Shown here: one piece after another, positions 1 through 12,202 of the stretch
Numbering within the stretch: position 1 is the stretch's first letter
Layout: each line of letters begins with the position of its first letter
Assembly (NCBI GenBank): GCA_016800925.1
Contig: JABCPU010000024.1
Coordinates: 1-64,000, forward strand
DNA length: 64,000 nt
Origin: Suillus spraguei
Taxonomy: Eukaryota > Basidiomycota > Agaricomycetes > Boletales > Suillaceae
Direction of reading: 5' to 3'
The notes under the pieces: model-generated
What the model was told of the DNA's origin: nothing
Seen by the model: only the letters and a program-made list of their open reading frames with translations
Databases searched by the model: none
Position numbers and translations under genes: made by a program

Positions 1-2766
1 ATCAGAGAGTGCCGACTTCATAGGGGGAAGGCACACGCCATCGAGGGCATCGGACGCTGTTTTGAAAACAGGGTCGTCGAGAGGGTCAGAGGATGACAGC
101 ACATCCTTCAAGTCGGAGTCAATAAGACGAACGAATAGAGCGTCAGGGAGGAGGGTCTGGTCCTCGTTATCGTCTTTGCCAGAGTCATAATCAGGCCGGC
201 GGGATAGTGCATCAGGTACTGCTAATTTAGTACCTGCAACGTGATGCAGTTCAATGTCATAGATAGACAAAATCAATTGCCAACGTGCTTGGCGACGGGT
301 AGCTTCTGTGCACTTCTAAAGTACAGAAGGTTCTTGTGGTCGGTGAATACCAGGACGGGGTGGGGTTTCCTTCGAGATAATGACGCCATTCATTAATGCC
401 CGGATTACAGCAAGGAGTTCCCGATCAAAGATCTGGTAATTTCGTTCTGCGGGGTTCAAAGACTGTGAGAGATATGCACATGGGTGGTAGACACCGTTCT
501 CATCAGTTTGTAGGAGAACTCCTCCAGTTGCTACGAGCGAAGCGTCGGTAGCAATGGCAAATTGTCGGGAAGGATCTGGGTTACGGAGTACCGGTTGGGA
601 AATGAAGCGTCGTTTCAATTCTTCGAAGGTGTCCATACATTCGGTTGACCATTCAAAGGCCTTATCTTTCTTGGTTAAATCGATAAGGGGTCGGGCGATG
701 TCGGAATAGTGGGAGATGAACGTGCGGTAGAAGTTGCAAAAGCCGAGGAATGACCGAACATCTTTTACAGATTTCGGGACTGGCCATTCGGAGATTCCCT
801 TGGTTTTGGCGGTATCCATAGCAACTTGTCCGGGGCGAATTATCATTCCAAGGTATTCCACTTCTTCCACATCGAAAGTACATTTCTCCGGTTTCAGGAA
901 TAGGTGTTCCTTCCGTATTTTCATCAAAACCCGTCTTGTCCGTTCACAGGTTTCCGCCATAGTCGTGGAGAAAATCAGGATATCGTCCATGTAAATAACC
1001 ATCCATCCTTCATTGATTTCTTGTTGAAAGGTGCGATTCATGTATGCTTGGAAGGTTGCTGGGAATTGCAAAGGCCGAAGAACATGACGTTTGGTTCAAA
1101 GAGGCCAAATTCTGTAGTAAAAGCAGCTTTCCACCTATCATCAGGATGGATGCGAATATTGTTATAGCCGGACCGATATCCATTTTCGTAAAGAACCGTG
1201 CATTGTGAAGGCGTGCGACAAGGGAGATAGGAAGTGGGAGTGGATAGGCGTTCTTGACCGTCCAGTCATTGATGTAGCGATAATCTTGACAGGGACGCAA
1301 TTCTCCACTTTTCTTTCCCACAAAGAAGAAACCACTAGCTTGAGGTGATTTCGATTCGGAAATAAAACCTTTCGCAACATTGTCATCGATAAACCCTTTG
1401 ACGGCAGCACGTTCTTTTTCCGATAGCGGGTAGACCTTAGACGTGCGAGGAATGAAACCGGGTTTAGTATCGATTCGATGATCTATACCAGGGCGTTCGG
1501 AGGTAGTTTGTTCAATCCGTCTTTAGCAAAGACGTCCACGAAATTGTGCAAATAATCCGGGACCAATTCTTCGAAAGATTTCTTTTTCTTTTCCTTCTCA
1601 TCTGTGGCGAATTCCTGAGCTTTATTGCTATATTTCGGAGGATGACGGGGAATTGTGGAGTAGGGAGAGGGTTGTTCGAGTTGAGAAGTTCCATCATGTG
1701 TCAAGGGTGTATCCATGGATACTTCTTCAATAATCCTCATACTGACTCCATCGGTGTCGTATTCCACAAGAAATTCTCCATCTCCGAGCTCATAAGAGGA
1801 GATTTCACGCACTTCTGGCGCATGCCAGACGTTGTGCATAGTATCGAATTGGTCATCATCCTCTGTTGGGATCAACGAGGGCACGGGTTCCGCTGTATCG
1901 GGGATTTCTTCTATTGAAGCTGAAAGGGTTTTCGGAGGAACGAAGAATTTGGATAATTTCGGTACGTTGGTACTTCGCCCTGGCAGTTCGTCTACTGTTT
2001 TTCTCTTTCCATGTTGCTGTTCTTCTATTGGCCGCTGCTCAATAGGTTCTTGTCCGACCCGATGCTCGGGTTCAGATTCATTCTTGCGCTTCTCTGCGCG
2101 AGGGATCGGTGACACTGCTCGCGGCAGTTGTACTCGTGGGGTAGGTTCCATAGTACGTGGCATTCATACTTCTGGTTCTTCAGGAATGTCGATAGGAGAG
2201 GCGAAGAATGGTTTCAGAAGTCGGGAATGTTGCCATCTAGTATGGTGGTTGAAAAGTCGGGGCAACCCGTTCTTCTTTCGGTCTTCATCCAGATCGATTT
2301 CGATCTCGTCTGATTTCTCTGTCCGTGAAAGGACAAGTGTTTCAGCAGCCCAGTCTATAATTGGGTTCATTGCTCGTAACCATGGAATTCCGAGGAGGAT
2401 TTGATCCCTCCTTCCTAGCTTGGTGATGTTGAATTTTCCATACATGGTTCGGTCGTCGATTTTGACCACTAGAAGGCAATAATGCGTGATTGGTCCTCCT
2501 TTTATGAGGGTTCCGTCTGCCGTTGTAACTCGAAATGGTTCTTTGAGTTTTCTTCGTGTGATTTGATGGAGTTTACAAACTCTTCTGAGATGAATGTTCC
2601 TGCTGCTCCTGAATCAATAACAGCGGTGGTGTCGACGGATTTCAAACGAGTACGCGAGTGGAGGGTGATAGGGACACGAAGTTCTTTTCTTTTACCTACA
2701 GCGCGTACAAGTCTTAGTAACACATTGGGAGAAACATACGTCGAATCTCTGTTTCTCCAAGTCAAA
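1..2766 (-). pseudogene. A1 pol: protease, reverse transcriptase, RNase H (frameshifted, integrase off-window)
   Basis: Read on the minus strand. An aspartic protease with a DSGAAGTFIS active-site segment is followed by a long acidic linker, the RT palm (LRPCQDYR near the start, YMDDILIF at about 990), and RNase H beginning at ATDAS (about 550). Pol is in the -1 frame relative to gag and overlaps the gag stop at a run of five T. At least three indels break it: one after the protease (near 2577), one in the RT fingers (near 1180), and one in RNase H (near 390). A3 gives the intact order. No function is possible in this copy. Confidence 0.88.
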
Positions 2767-3599
2767 AATCCTCAACAATCCGTCTCACGGTTTCTTCATC
2801 TTCTTCTTCCCCTTTGACTTCGGTTTGTCGGAGCGGGGTCTTCTTCTTTCTGTCAGGACAGTTATGGATACGGTGTCCTGTCTTCTTGCACCCAAGCATT
2901 GTCCTTTCTTCATGCATTCGGATCTCTCCATATCGGAGATTTGGTCTACGACCATTGCGTTGGAATCATGGTTCGGAATATACCGTGCATTCCCGTAGTT
3001 CTTCTTCTTCTGTTGTGGAATATGACGTGTCCTCATGGCGTTAAGCCGATGATGGGCGTTGTCAATAGCAACGCATTGCAGCACAACATTTCTGAATATT
3101 TCGGAGACATCTCCTGTATTGAAAAGCTTTGTAAGGATACCCCAATTAAGGCTGTCTTGGAAGAATTGGATCTTCGTCGCGTTGTCGGTGATTTGAGCCT
3201 TGGCTGCAAGTGCCTCAAAGTCAGCGACATAGGTGTGGAGATCTCCAGTTCCTTGTTTGAGATCTCTAAGGCGTGTAAGCGCGGTTCCTTTGGTATCCAC
3301 TGGTTCGAATGCTTCTTTGAAGCTTTTCATAAAATCTACCATTGTCCCATAACCAACTTTTTGTCCCGAAGTGTCGGTCGATTGGGCGTGTTCTAGGAAC
3401 TGTTCCTTCCAAGACTTGGCATTCCTTTCGGTCATAAAGGATGTTATGTAGATGATCTTCTGCTTGTCGGTGGTGTAAAGTTTTCATTGATGTCAAAGTG
3501 CGAGTTGCACGACTGGATAAATTCGCGAGAGTTATCACGATCTCCATCAAAACCAATCGGTTGACCGATCTTGTACTCGAATTCTTTGGTTGACGACAT
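2762..3599 (-). pseudogene. A1 gag (capsid plus CCHC zinc knuckle, two 1-nt deletions)
   Basis: Starts with ATG and MSSTKEFEYKIGQP, matching the start of gag in A2 and A3. It contains the retrotransposon gag/capsid helices (KSWKEQF, LRDLKQG, LHTYVADFEALAAKA) and a C-terminal zinc knuckle. Single-base deletions near 3480 and near 2893, the latter inside the knuckle, break the frame. About 279 codons would be intact, as in A2. The stop is TGA directly after a TTTTT run where pol begins in the -1 frame. Confidence 0.87.
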
Positions 3600-3786
3600 G
3601 GTTGATGATTCTTCTGATGAGTTATACTTTCTCGGTGCCTACACGCGCTGTCTTGCTGTCCGTCAGGGCTTTTCTTCTGTCAAGGTGGCTTCCTTTGACA
3701 ATCTGCTCAGCGTACGCGTACTCTAGTCTACTGATCTAAGTGATCAGGGTTCGGGGTCGAAGACTGGATGGTGGACGATCAAGATG

Positions 3787-3797
3787 ACTTTAATCTT
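3787..3797 (-). other. A1 self-complementary primer-binding site
   Basis: Eleven nucleotides, one base inside the LTR end, are the exact reverse complement of 4070-4080 inside the LTR. They sit in the same place as the A3 site at 46217-46227. Confidence 0.75.
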
Positions 3798-3798
3798 T

Positions 3799-4272
3799 TG
3801 TTATGCACTGGGATGGCGTCACCAGCGACAGTGAAAAGACACTGACGGTCTGCTGGGAGTTCTTACAATGTTCAAAAGAGAACAAGGTGAAAGTACAAGG
3901 AACGCGTTCCGAGTACGATCAAGGGTTCGGCCTCAAAGACAAGTCTAAGAGGTATCCGCGAGAATAGAGACTAAGGCTAAGGAGTGCTTAGACTTAGAGA
4001 CGATTCAAGACGACTTAGGTTGGAGACCTAAGCGAAGGAGATTCCAGGTAAAACCCAGTAAGATTAAAGTAGCGAATCTACTACAAGTACACTGTGCTTA
4101 AATAGGCCAATATGTGCGCACAGACCAAGAGAGACGTGAGAACGTAAGTGCGTATCCAAAGGAGGAAGGCAACTATAGTACAGATGCGTTGAGCATATGA
4201 GTCAGAGTCATGTTACGTAATATACAAGGTAAATAAAGTAGAAAATGTATAGGGGCACGTACGATTGTAACA
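3799..4272 (-). repeat. A1 5' LTR (474 bp)
   Basis: Read on the minus strand it begins TGTTACAATCG and ends GTGCATAACA. It aligns end to end with both A3 LTRs and has the same 474-bp length. The bases beyond its outer end (4273 onward) belong to A2 pol. The matching duplication would be at the off-window left end. Confidence 0.93.
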
Positions 4273-7031
4273 ACACGCCATCAAGGGCGTCAGATGCAGT
4301 CTTGAAGACAGGGTTGTTGAGGGGGTCAGAGGATGATAAAACACCCTTCAGGTCAGTGTCAATAAGATGAACAAATAGAGCGTCAGGGAGGAGGGTCTGG
4401 TCCTCGTTATCGTCTTTGCCGGAGTTGTAGCCAGGTTGGCGAGATAGTGCATCAGGTACTGCCAATTTTGTACCCACAACATGATGCAGTTCAATGTCAT
4501 AAATAGACAAAATCAGTTGCCAATGTGCTTGGCGACGGGTAAGCTTCTGTGCACTTCTAAAGTACAGAAGATTTTTGTGGTCGGTGAATACCAGGACAGG
4601 ATGCGGGTTTCCTTCAAGATAATGATGCCATTCATTCAATGCCCGGATTATGGCAAGGAGTTCCCGATCAAAGATTTGGTAGTTGCGTTCTGCAGGGTTC
4701 AAAGACTGTGAGAGATATGTGCATGGGTGATAAACACCATTCTCATCAGTTTGCAAGAGAACTCCACCAGTCGCTACAAGTGAAGCGTCGGTAGCAATAG
4801 CAAATTGTCGGGAGGGATCAGGGTTACGGAGTACTGGTTGGGATGTGAAGCGTCATTTCAGTTCTTCGAAGGTGTCCATACATTTGGTTGACCAATCAAA
4901 GGCCTTATCTTTCTTTGTTAATTCGATAAGGGGTCGGGCGATGTCAGAGTAGTGGGAAATGAACGTGCGGTAGAAGTTGCAAAAACCGAGGAATGACCGG
5001 TACAGACTTTGGTGTTGGCCATTTGGTGATTCCCTTGGTTTTGGCGGTATCCATAGCAACTTGTCTGGGGCAAATTATCATTCCGAGGTATTCCACTTCT
5101 TCTGCCATCGAAGGTGCATTTCTCCAGTTTCAGGAACAAATGTTCCTTTTGTATTTTCATCAAAACCTGTCTGGTTCGTTCACGGTGTTCTGCCATTGTT
5201 GTGGAGAAAATCAGGATATCGTCCATGTAGATAACCATCCATCCTTCATTGATTTCCTGTTGGAAGGTACGATTCATGTATGCTTGGAAAGTTGCTGGGG
5301 AATTACAGAGGCCAAAGAACATGACGTTCGGTTCGAAGAGGCCGAATTCCGTGGTAAATGCTGCTTTCCAGCGATCATTGGGATGGATGCGAATATTGTT
5401 ATAACTGGACCGGATATCCATTTTTGTAAAGAACTGTGCGCTGTGAAGACGTGCAACAAGGGAGATAGGGAGTGGAAGCGGATAGGCGTTCTTGACTGTC
5501 CAATCATTGATGTAGTGATAATCTTGACAGGGACGCAATTCTCCACTCTTCTTTCCCACAAAGAAGAAGCTACTAGCTTGGGGTGACTTTGATTCTGAGA
5601 TGAAGCCTTTTGCAACATTTTCATCGATAAATGTTTTGACGGCAGCACGTTCTTTCTCCAATAGTGGGTAAACCTTAGACGTGCGAGGAATAAAACCGGG
5701 TTTAGTATCGATCCGATGATCAATACCAGGGCATTCAGGGGGTAGTTTGTTTAGTCCGTCTTTAGCAAAGACGTCCACGAAGTTGTGCAAGTATTCCGGG
5801 ACCAATTCTTCGAAGGATTTCTTCTTCTTCTCCTTCTCGTCCATAGCGCATTCCTGAGCTTTATTACTGTATTTCGGAGGAGGAAGGGAGTTTGTGGAAT
5901 AGTTGGGGAGTTGTTCGAGTCGGGAAGTTCCATCACGTGTGAGAGGTGTATCCATGGATATTTCTTCGAAGATTCTCATGCTAACTCCATCCATATCGTA
6001 TTCCACAAGGAATTCTCCTTCTCCAAGGCTCATAAGAGGAAATCTCTCATACTTCTGGCACGTGCCAGACGTCTTGCATAGTGTTGAATTGATCATCATC
6101 CTCTGTTGGGATTAACGAGGGCACAGGTTCTTCTTCGTCGGGGATTTCTTCAATTGAAGCTGAAGGGGTTTGAAGAGTTTTTGGGGGAACATAGAACTTG
6201 GATAGTTTCGGTATGTTTGTATCTCATCCAGGGATTTCTTCTTCCGCTTTTCTTTTCCCATACTTCTGTTCTTCTATTGGCCATTGCTCAATAGGTTCTG
6301 GTCCAATCCGATACTGGGGCTCGGATTCATTCTTGCGCTTTTCTGCGCAAGGAATCGGTGATACTGCTTGCGGTAGTTGTACACAGGGAGTGGGGTTTGT
6401 AGTACGTGGCATTCATACTTCAGGTTCCAGGTCTTTCGGAACATCAGGAACATTAATAGGAGAGGCGATGAGGGATCTCGGAAGTTGTGAATTTTGCCAT
6501 TTCTTGGTATGGCAATGGAAAGCCGGGGGCAGCCCGTTCTTCTTCCGATCGGTATCTAAATCAATTTCAATTTCATCAGATTTCGTTGTTCGAGGGAGGG
6601 CGAGTGTTTCAGTGGCCCAATCTATATTCGGGTTCATTGCGCGTAACCACAGAATTCCCAGAAGGATTTGCTCTTTGTCCTAGTTTAGTGATATTGAATT
6701 TTCCATACATGGTTCGTTCGTCAATTTTGACCACTAAAAGACAGTAGTGCATGATCGGCCCTCCTTTGATAAGAGTTCCATCTGCCATAGTAACTTGAAA
6801 CGGTGTTTTGAGTTTTCGTCATGTGATTTGATGGAGTTTCACAAACTCCTCGGAAATGAACATTCCTGCTGCACCCGAATCAATGACAGCAGTGGTGTCG
6901 ACGGATTTTAAGCGTGTACGCGAGTGAAGGGTGATAGAAATACGAAGTTCTTTTCTTTCACCTACAGCACATACAGGTCTTAGTAGTACATTGGGAGAAA
7001 CATACGTCGAATCTTTGTTTCTCCAATTTAA
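4273..7031 (-). pseudogene. A2 pol: protease, RT, RNase H (frameshifted)
   Basis: Contains the aspartic protease (DSGAAGMFIS, about 6890), the acidic linker, and an RT that stays open for about 390 codons (6099-4918) with [23 protein letters not shown] and YMDDILIF. The C-terminal RT thumb and RNase H ([24 protein letters not shown]) follow after a small deletion near 5000. It starts in the -1 frame across the gag stop. The integrase is missing because A1 is inserted here. Frame breaks near 6830, 6080 and 5000 make it non-functional. Confidence 0.88.
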
Positions 7032-7867
7032 AAATCCTCTACAAGCCATCTCACAGTTTCTTCTTCTTCTTTGTTTTTAACCTCGGTTTGATGGAGCGGA
7101 GTTTTCTTCTTTCTTTCAGGACAGTTGTGAATATGGTGTCCGGTTTTCTTGCATCCGAAGCATTGTCCTCTTTTCATGCATTCAGATCTTTCCGTATCGG
7201 AGATCTGATCTACGACCATTGCATTTGAATCACAATTGGGTGTGTAATGCGCGTTTCCATAGTTCTTCTTCTTCTTCTGCTGCAGAGCATGACGTGCTCG
7301 TAATGCTAGAAGGCGGTGGTGGGAGTTGTCAATGGAAACGCATTGCAATACAACGTTACGGAATATCTCTGAGACATCTCCTGGCGCGAAAAGCTTGGTT
7401 AGGATACCTCAGTTGAGGCCGTCTTGGAAGAATTGAATCTTTGTGGCATCGTCGGTGATGTGGGCCTTGGCTGCAAGTGCCTCAAAGTCAGCGATATAGG
7501 TATGAAGATCACCGCTTCCTTGTTTGAGGTCCCTGAGCTTCATTAATGCAGTCCCTCTGGTATCCACTGGTTCGAAAGCTTCGTTGAAGCTTTTCATAAA
7601 ATCCTTAAATGACCTGTAACCGACTTTTTGTCCAGAGGAACCGGTTGACTGAGTGTGAGCAAGGAATTGTTCTTTCCAAGATTTGGCGTTCTTCTCGGTC
7701 ATGAAGGATGTAATGAAAATGATTTTCTGCTTGTCGGTGGTGTAGAGCTTTTCATTGATATCAAAGCATAGATTGCATGATTGGATGAATTCTAGAGAGT
7801 TGTTGTGATCTCCATCAAAATCGGTCGGAAGACCGATTTTGTATTCAAATTCTCTGGTGGTTGTCAT
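7028..7867 (-). pseudogene. A2 gag (279 aa, one nonsense codon)
   Basis: Complete gag frame starting MTTTREFEYKIGLP. It has capsid-like helices in the middle and a CX2CX4HX4C zinc knuckle (CFGCKKTGHHIHNC, about 7160) followed by a Lys/Glu-rich tail. One in-frame TGA at 7409-7411 replaces the Trp of NWGILTKLF seen in A1 and A3. The ATG is supported by the same start in A3. The stop TAA follows five T, the conserved gag-pol overlap. Confidence 0.88.
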
Positions 7868-7981
7868 GGTGGTTTCGTCTGGTGAGTTATACTTTCTCGG
7901 TGCCTACACGTGCTGTCTTGCTGTCCATTAGGGCTTTATCAGGGTTCAGGGTCGAAGACTGGGTAGTCAATGATTAGGTGG

Positions 7982-7992
7982 ACTTTAATCTT
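7982..7992 (-). other. A2 self-complementary primer-binding site
   Basis: Exact 11-nt reverse complement of 8256-8266 within the adjacent LTR, one base from the LTR end, as in A1 and A3. Confidence 0.75.
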
Positions 7993-7993
7993 T

Positions 7994-8468
7994 TGTTACG
8001 AACTGGGATGGCGTCACCAGCGACAGTGAAAAGACACAGACGGTCTGCTGGGAAGTTCTTACAATGTCCAAAAGAGGGCAAGGTGAAAGTACAAGGAACG
8101 TGTTCCGAGTACTATCAAGGGTTCAGCCTCAAAGACAAGTCTAAGAGGTATCCGCGAGAATAGAGACTAAGACTAAGGAGTGCTTAGACTTAGAGATGAT
8201 TAAAGACGACTTAGGTTGGAGACCTAAGCGAAGGAGATTCCAGGTAAAACCCAGTAAGATTAAAGTAAAGAATCTACTACAAGTACAACGTGCTTAAATA
8301 GACCAATATGTGCGCACGGACCAAGAGAGACGTAAGAATGTAAGTGCGTATCCAAAGAAGGAAGGCAACTTTAGTACAGATGTGTTGAGCATATGAGTCA
8401 GAGTCATGTTACGTAATATACAAGGTAAATGAAGTAGAAAATGAATAGGGGCACATATGATTGTAACA
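7994..8468 (-). repeat. A2 5' LTR (475 bp)
   Basis: Minus-strand LTR with TGTTACAATC and AGTTCGTAACA ends, colinear with the A3 LTRs. The outer flank at 8469 is E3 gag sequence. Confidence 0.93.
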
Positions 8469-8472
8469 GACA

Positions 8473-8954
8473 ATGTGCGTGAGCATCAAGGAAAGCTCGG
8501 TCCTCATCCACTTCTTCGAAGCTGGACTCAAGGAACCCCTCCATTGCACCATCTGTCAGATGGAAGCCATCCCCACCACCATCGACAAATACTACTCTGC
8601 CGCCATCAAGTTGAATGCCAACTATGAATGCGGAGTGGCCATGCGTAATGCAGTTGCCAAGAACCACTCCCACTACAAGCCCTCATTCCAGAGGCCGAAC
8701 AATGCTAAACGCGACCCTGACACCATGGACATCGACATGACATGCCAAGAGCACAAGAAATATATGAAGGATGGCCTTTGCTTCAAATGTGAAAAGCATG
8801 GCCACCGTGCCGGTGATGCCACCTTCCACCCAAAGGTCCAACGTGGAGATGATGACAAGAAAGGAAAGAATTCGGTAAGGGACGAAGTCCCTGATGATGA
8901 AGATTCTGATGAAGACACTTCCGATATGGAAGTCGAAAGGGTCAAAGCTAGGTC
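8473..8954 (+). pseudogene. E3 gag, C-terminal half
   Basis: Open segment with capsid-like sequence (HFFEAGLKEPL, YYSAAIKLNANYE) followed by a Pro/Asp stretch and a zinc-knuckle-like motif CFKCEKHGHRAGDA, whose last Cys is Asp. The acidic tail (DDEDSDEDTSDMEVE) runs into pol sequence at about 8955. The protease region is missing there, so an internal deletion fused gag to the linker upstream of RT. The start is lost under the A2 insertion. Confidence 0.75.
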
Positions 8955-11900
8955 TGGGTTGGCAACACCAAAATGTGCCAGAAGGTGGACGACATCACCA
9001 CCTACCCCCTGACCAATGATGAAGTGCTCATCAAGTACTCCACCGACGCAACCTCCGTGCGCGTTGTCGAGAACCTTGACCTCGACACCCTGCTCACCCA
9101 AGATGAAATCTCGAAAAATGAAATGAATCGCATGAGTAAACCTCTGCAAAACATTTGGATCCTGGAGGCCTCCAAGGATCTCGTCAAGACGAGCAACAAA
9201 GCTCAAGAATTCGCTGTTTAAGCAAACCAAGAGAAGATGAAGAAGACATTTGAGGAACTCACCCCTCATACCTTCACGACTTCGCCAACATCTTCGCAAA
9301 AGGCGGGCTTAACCAGCTCCCCCCATCTCAACCTGGAGTTGACCACCAGATTGAAACAAAGCCTGGTTTCATTCTGAAGAGCTCCAGGGCATACCCACTC
9401 TCCCCAAAGGAAACCGAGGCTGTCAAAGCCTTCCTCTCTGAACACCTGAAGAAAGACTTCATCCAACCATCAAGGTCCCCTCAGGCCTCCAGTTTCTTCT
9501 TTGTCGGAAAGAAGGACGGGTCGCTCTGACCCTGCCAAGACTATTGGTACATCAACAAATAGACTGTGAAGAATGCCTATCCACTACCCCTCATTCCGCC
9601 TCTCATCGCCAAACTTTGAGGCGCAAAATACTTCATGGAGATGGATGTTCAGTCAGGATACAACAATATCCTGATCCACCCCAATGACCACTGGAAAGTG
9701 GTGTTCTCGACCTCCTTTGGATTATTTGAGCCGAAGGTCATGTTCTTTGGATTGTGCAACTCGCCCACCACTTTCCAAGCTTACATGAACCAAGAAATCA
9801 ATGAAGGATGGATGATCGTCTACATGGACGACATCTTGATCTTCTCCGACACCCTGGAGGAGCAGAAAGAATGGACTCAAAGAGTCCTCAACAAGATCAG
9901 AAAAGAATCCCTCTTTCTGAAACCCAAAAAGTGCACTTTCGATGCACAAGAAGTCGAATACCTTGGCATGATCATCCGCCCTGGACAAGTCGTGATTGAC
10001 CCCTCGAAGCTGAAGGGAATCAGCAAGTGGAAATCCCCCACTTCTGTGAAAGAAGTCTGATCATTCCTTGGCTTCTGCAACTTCTACCGGCACTTCATCT
10101 CCCACTATTCCGACATCGCGCGCCCACTCATCGACTTAACGAAGAAAGACACCATCTTCAATTGGAGCGGCATCCATGAAGACGCCTTTGAAGCACTCAA
10201 GAAGTGCTTCCTCTCCAAACCGGTTCTGCGGAACCCCAACCCGGTCAAGCAATTTGCGCTTGCAACCGATGCCTCTCTGGCAGCGACTGGCGCAGTCCTG
10301 CTTCAGACAGATGACAATGGGGCCTATCACCCCTGTGGATATCTCTCTCAGAGCCTCAACCTGGCCGAGAGGAACTACCAGATCTATGATCATGAACTCC
10401 TTGCAGTCATCCGTGCGCTCCAAGCCTGGAGGCACTTCCTGGAAGGAAACCCGCACCCTGTGGTCGTATTCACTGACCATAAGAACCTGCTCTACTTCCA
10501 AGCAGCTCAGAAACTGACGCACTGACAAGCGCGCTGGCAATTGACACTATGCGACTTTGACCTGGAGTTCCATCATGTCCCCAGCTCTAAACTCGCCGCA
10601 CCCAATGCACTTTCACGCCGTCCTGACCACCTCAGCGCTGACTCCAACAATGAAGACATGGTTCTCCTCCCTGACTCCCTCTTTGTCAAGGTCATTGACA
10701 CTGAACTTGCCAAAGACTTCAAGCACCTGAACGACTCCCCCGATGATGCCACTATCAAGTGTGCACTTGATGCACTTAATGGCATCTGCGCGCCCCCCAT
10801 GAAATCCACCCTTTCCGACTGTGTATTCACCAATGGTGTCCTCTTCTACAAGGACCGCGCCTATGTCCTCACAGACCTGCACCCTCGTATACTCTCCCTG
10901 CATCATGACCACCCCTCCATGGGTCACCCTGGGTGTGCAACCACCGAATGGAGTGTAAAGAAAGTGTATTGGTGGCCCGGTATGGGCACCTTTATCCAAC
11001 AATATGTCGATGGCTGTGCTCTATGCCAGCAGATGAAGGTGGACACGCATCCCATGACTCCACCTCTCACCCTGATCCCCTCGACCTCTCTCTGCCCATT
11101 CTCTCAGGTCTCCATTGACCTCGTCATCGACCTTCCTACCTCTAACAGCTATGATTCTGTCATGGTCGTGGTAGACCATGGTCTTACAAAGGGGGTAATT
11201 CTTACTCCTTGCAAGAAAATGATAACCGCAGAGGGTGTAGCCCACCTTTTCTTCAAGAAAGTCTTCTTGAGGTTCGGGCTATACGACAAGATCATCTCAG
11301 ACCAAGGCCCTCAATTTGCCTTGAAGCTAGCTCGCGAGCTAGGACGACTTCTAGATTACCAAGTCGTGCTGTCTACAACCTATCACCCTCAGACCAATGG
11401 CCAAACAGAGCGGATGAACCAAGAACTTGAAACGTATCTGCACATCTACTGCAGAACGACGCCCACAGACTGGGCCAAACACCTTCCAATGGCGGAGTTC
11501 ATCCACAACTCCTGAAAACACTCTGCTAGAAACGCGTTGCCCTTCTATCTCATGATGGGCTATGAACCGCGCAGCATACCCTATGCCTTCCCTGACTCTA
11601 CCCTTCCTGCCGCCGAAGATCATGTGCAGATGCTCCAGAAGATCCATGAAGAAGCCCTTGCCTGCCACGCCCTTGCGCAGCAATGGATGATGGACTGAAC
11701 CCATGGGAAGAAGTACACCCCATGGAAGATCCACAATAAGGTTTGGCTAAGCGCAGCCAACCTAATCATGAAGCTTCCCTCAAAGAAGCTTGCCCCAAAA
11801 CACTATGGTCCTTTCAAAATTCTCGAAGTCCTCTCCCCCATCACGTTCAAGCTCAAGCTCCCCGCCTCCTGGAGAGTTCACTCCACATTCCATGCCTCTG

Positions 11901-12175
11901 AGCTATCATCATCATCCTATCAGGAGACAGAGATACACGGACCGAACTATACCGAACCCCCACCAGACATTGTCAATGGGGAAGAACACTATGAAATCGA
12001 GGCGATCCTCCAACACATTGGAGTCGGCAAGCGCCGCCGCTACCTAGTCACCTGGGTAGGATACCCTGATTTGGAACGCACCTGGATCTTGGAGAAAGAT
12101 TTAGGATCCACAGCGGAGATCCTGGAGGACTATAAAAGATGTTTGAAACTGGCCAAACGACTCATCTCCCCTTGA
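8955..12175 (+). pseudogene. E3 pol: linker, RT, RNase H, integrase, chromodomain (multiple nonsense codons)
   Basis: One frame carries RT (PCQDY about 9530, FGLCNSPTTFQAYMN, YMDDILIF about 9820), RNase H (ATDASLAATGAVLL about 10265, [10 protein letters not shown]), integrase (H-H-C-C zinc site ending CALCQQM about 11020; DDE segments SIDL, SDQG and TERMNQEL) and a C-terminal chromodomain (RRRYLVTWVGYPDLERTW about 12040). Stops include TAA near 9218, TAG near 9562, and TGA near 9527, 9619, 10058, 10523, 11513 and 11696, nearly all TGA ones at positions that should be CGA. The protease is deleted. The TGA that ends pol is in frame with ORF3. Confidence 0.9.
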
Positions 12176-12202
12176 CCATTCCCCACAAACACCACAGCCA
12201 GC

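Larger units (their letters stand above)
1..4272 (-). mobile_element. Gypsy family A chromovirus, copy A1 (5' part; rest lies left of the window)
   Basis: A Ty3/Gypsy retrotransposon on the minus strand: a 474-bp LTR, primer site, gag, and pol down to the region after RNase H, where the window starts. The integrase, chromodomain and 3' LTR lie outside. Its LTR abuts pol sequence of the closely related A2 copy, which it therefore interrupts. Several single-base deletions in gag and pol show that it is dead. The family assignment rests on near-identity with the complete copy A3. Confidence 0.9.
4273..8468 (-). mobile_element. Gypsy family A chromovirus, copy A2 (truncated by A1)
   Basis: Second minus-strand family-A element: LTR, primer site, gag, and pol up to the region after RNase H, where A1 interrupts it. 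The remainder presumably lies beyond A1 to the left of the window. It is itself inserted into the gag gene of the plus-strand E3 element that starts at 8469. Confidence 0.9.

Noticed and set aside
4273..8468. A1 and A2 as the two halves of one tandem element sharing an LTR
   Set aside because: The sequence beyond the A1 LTR is the post-RNase H part of pol, not an element 3' end with polypurine tract, so it is nesting rather than a tandem.
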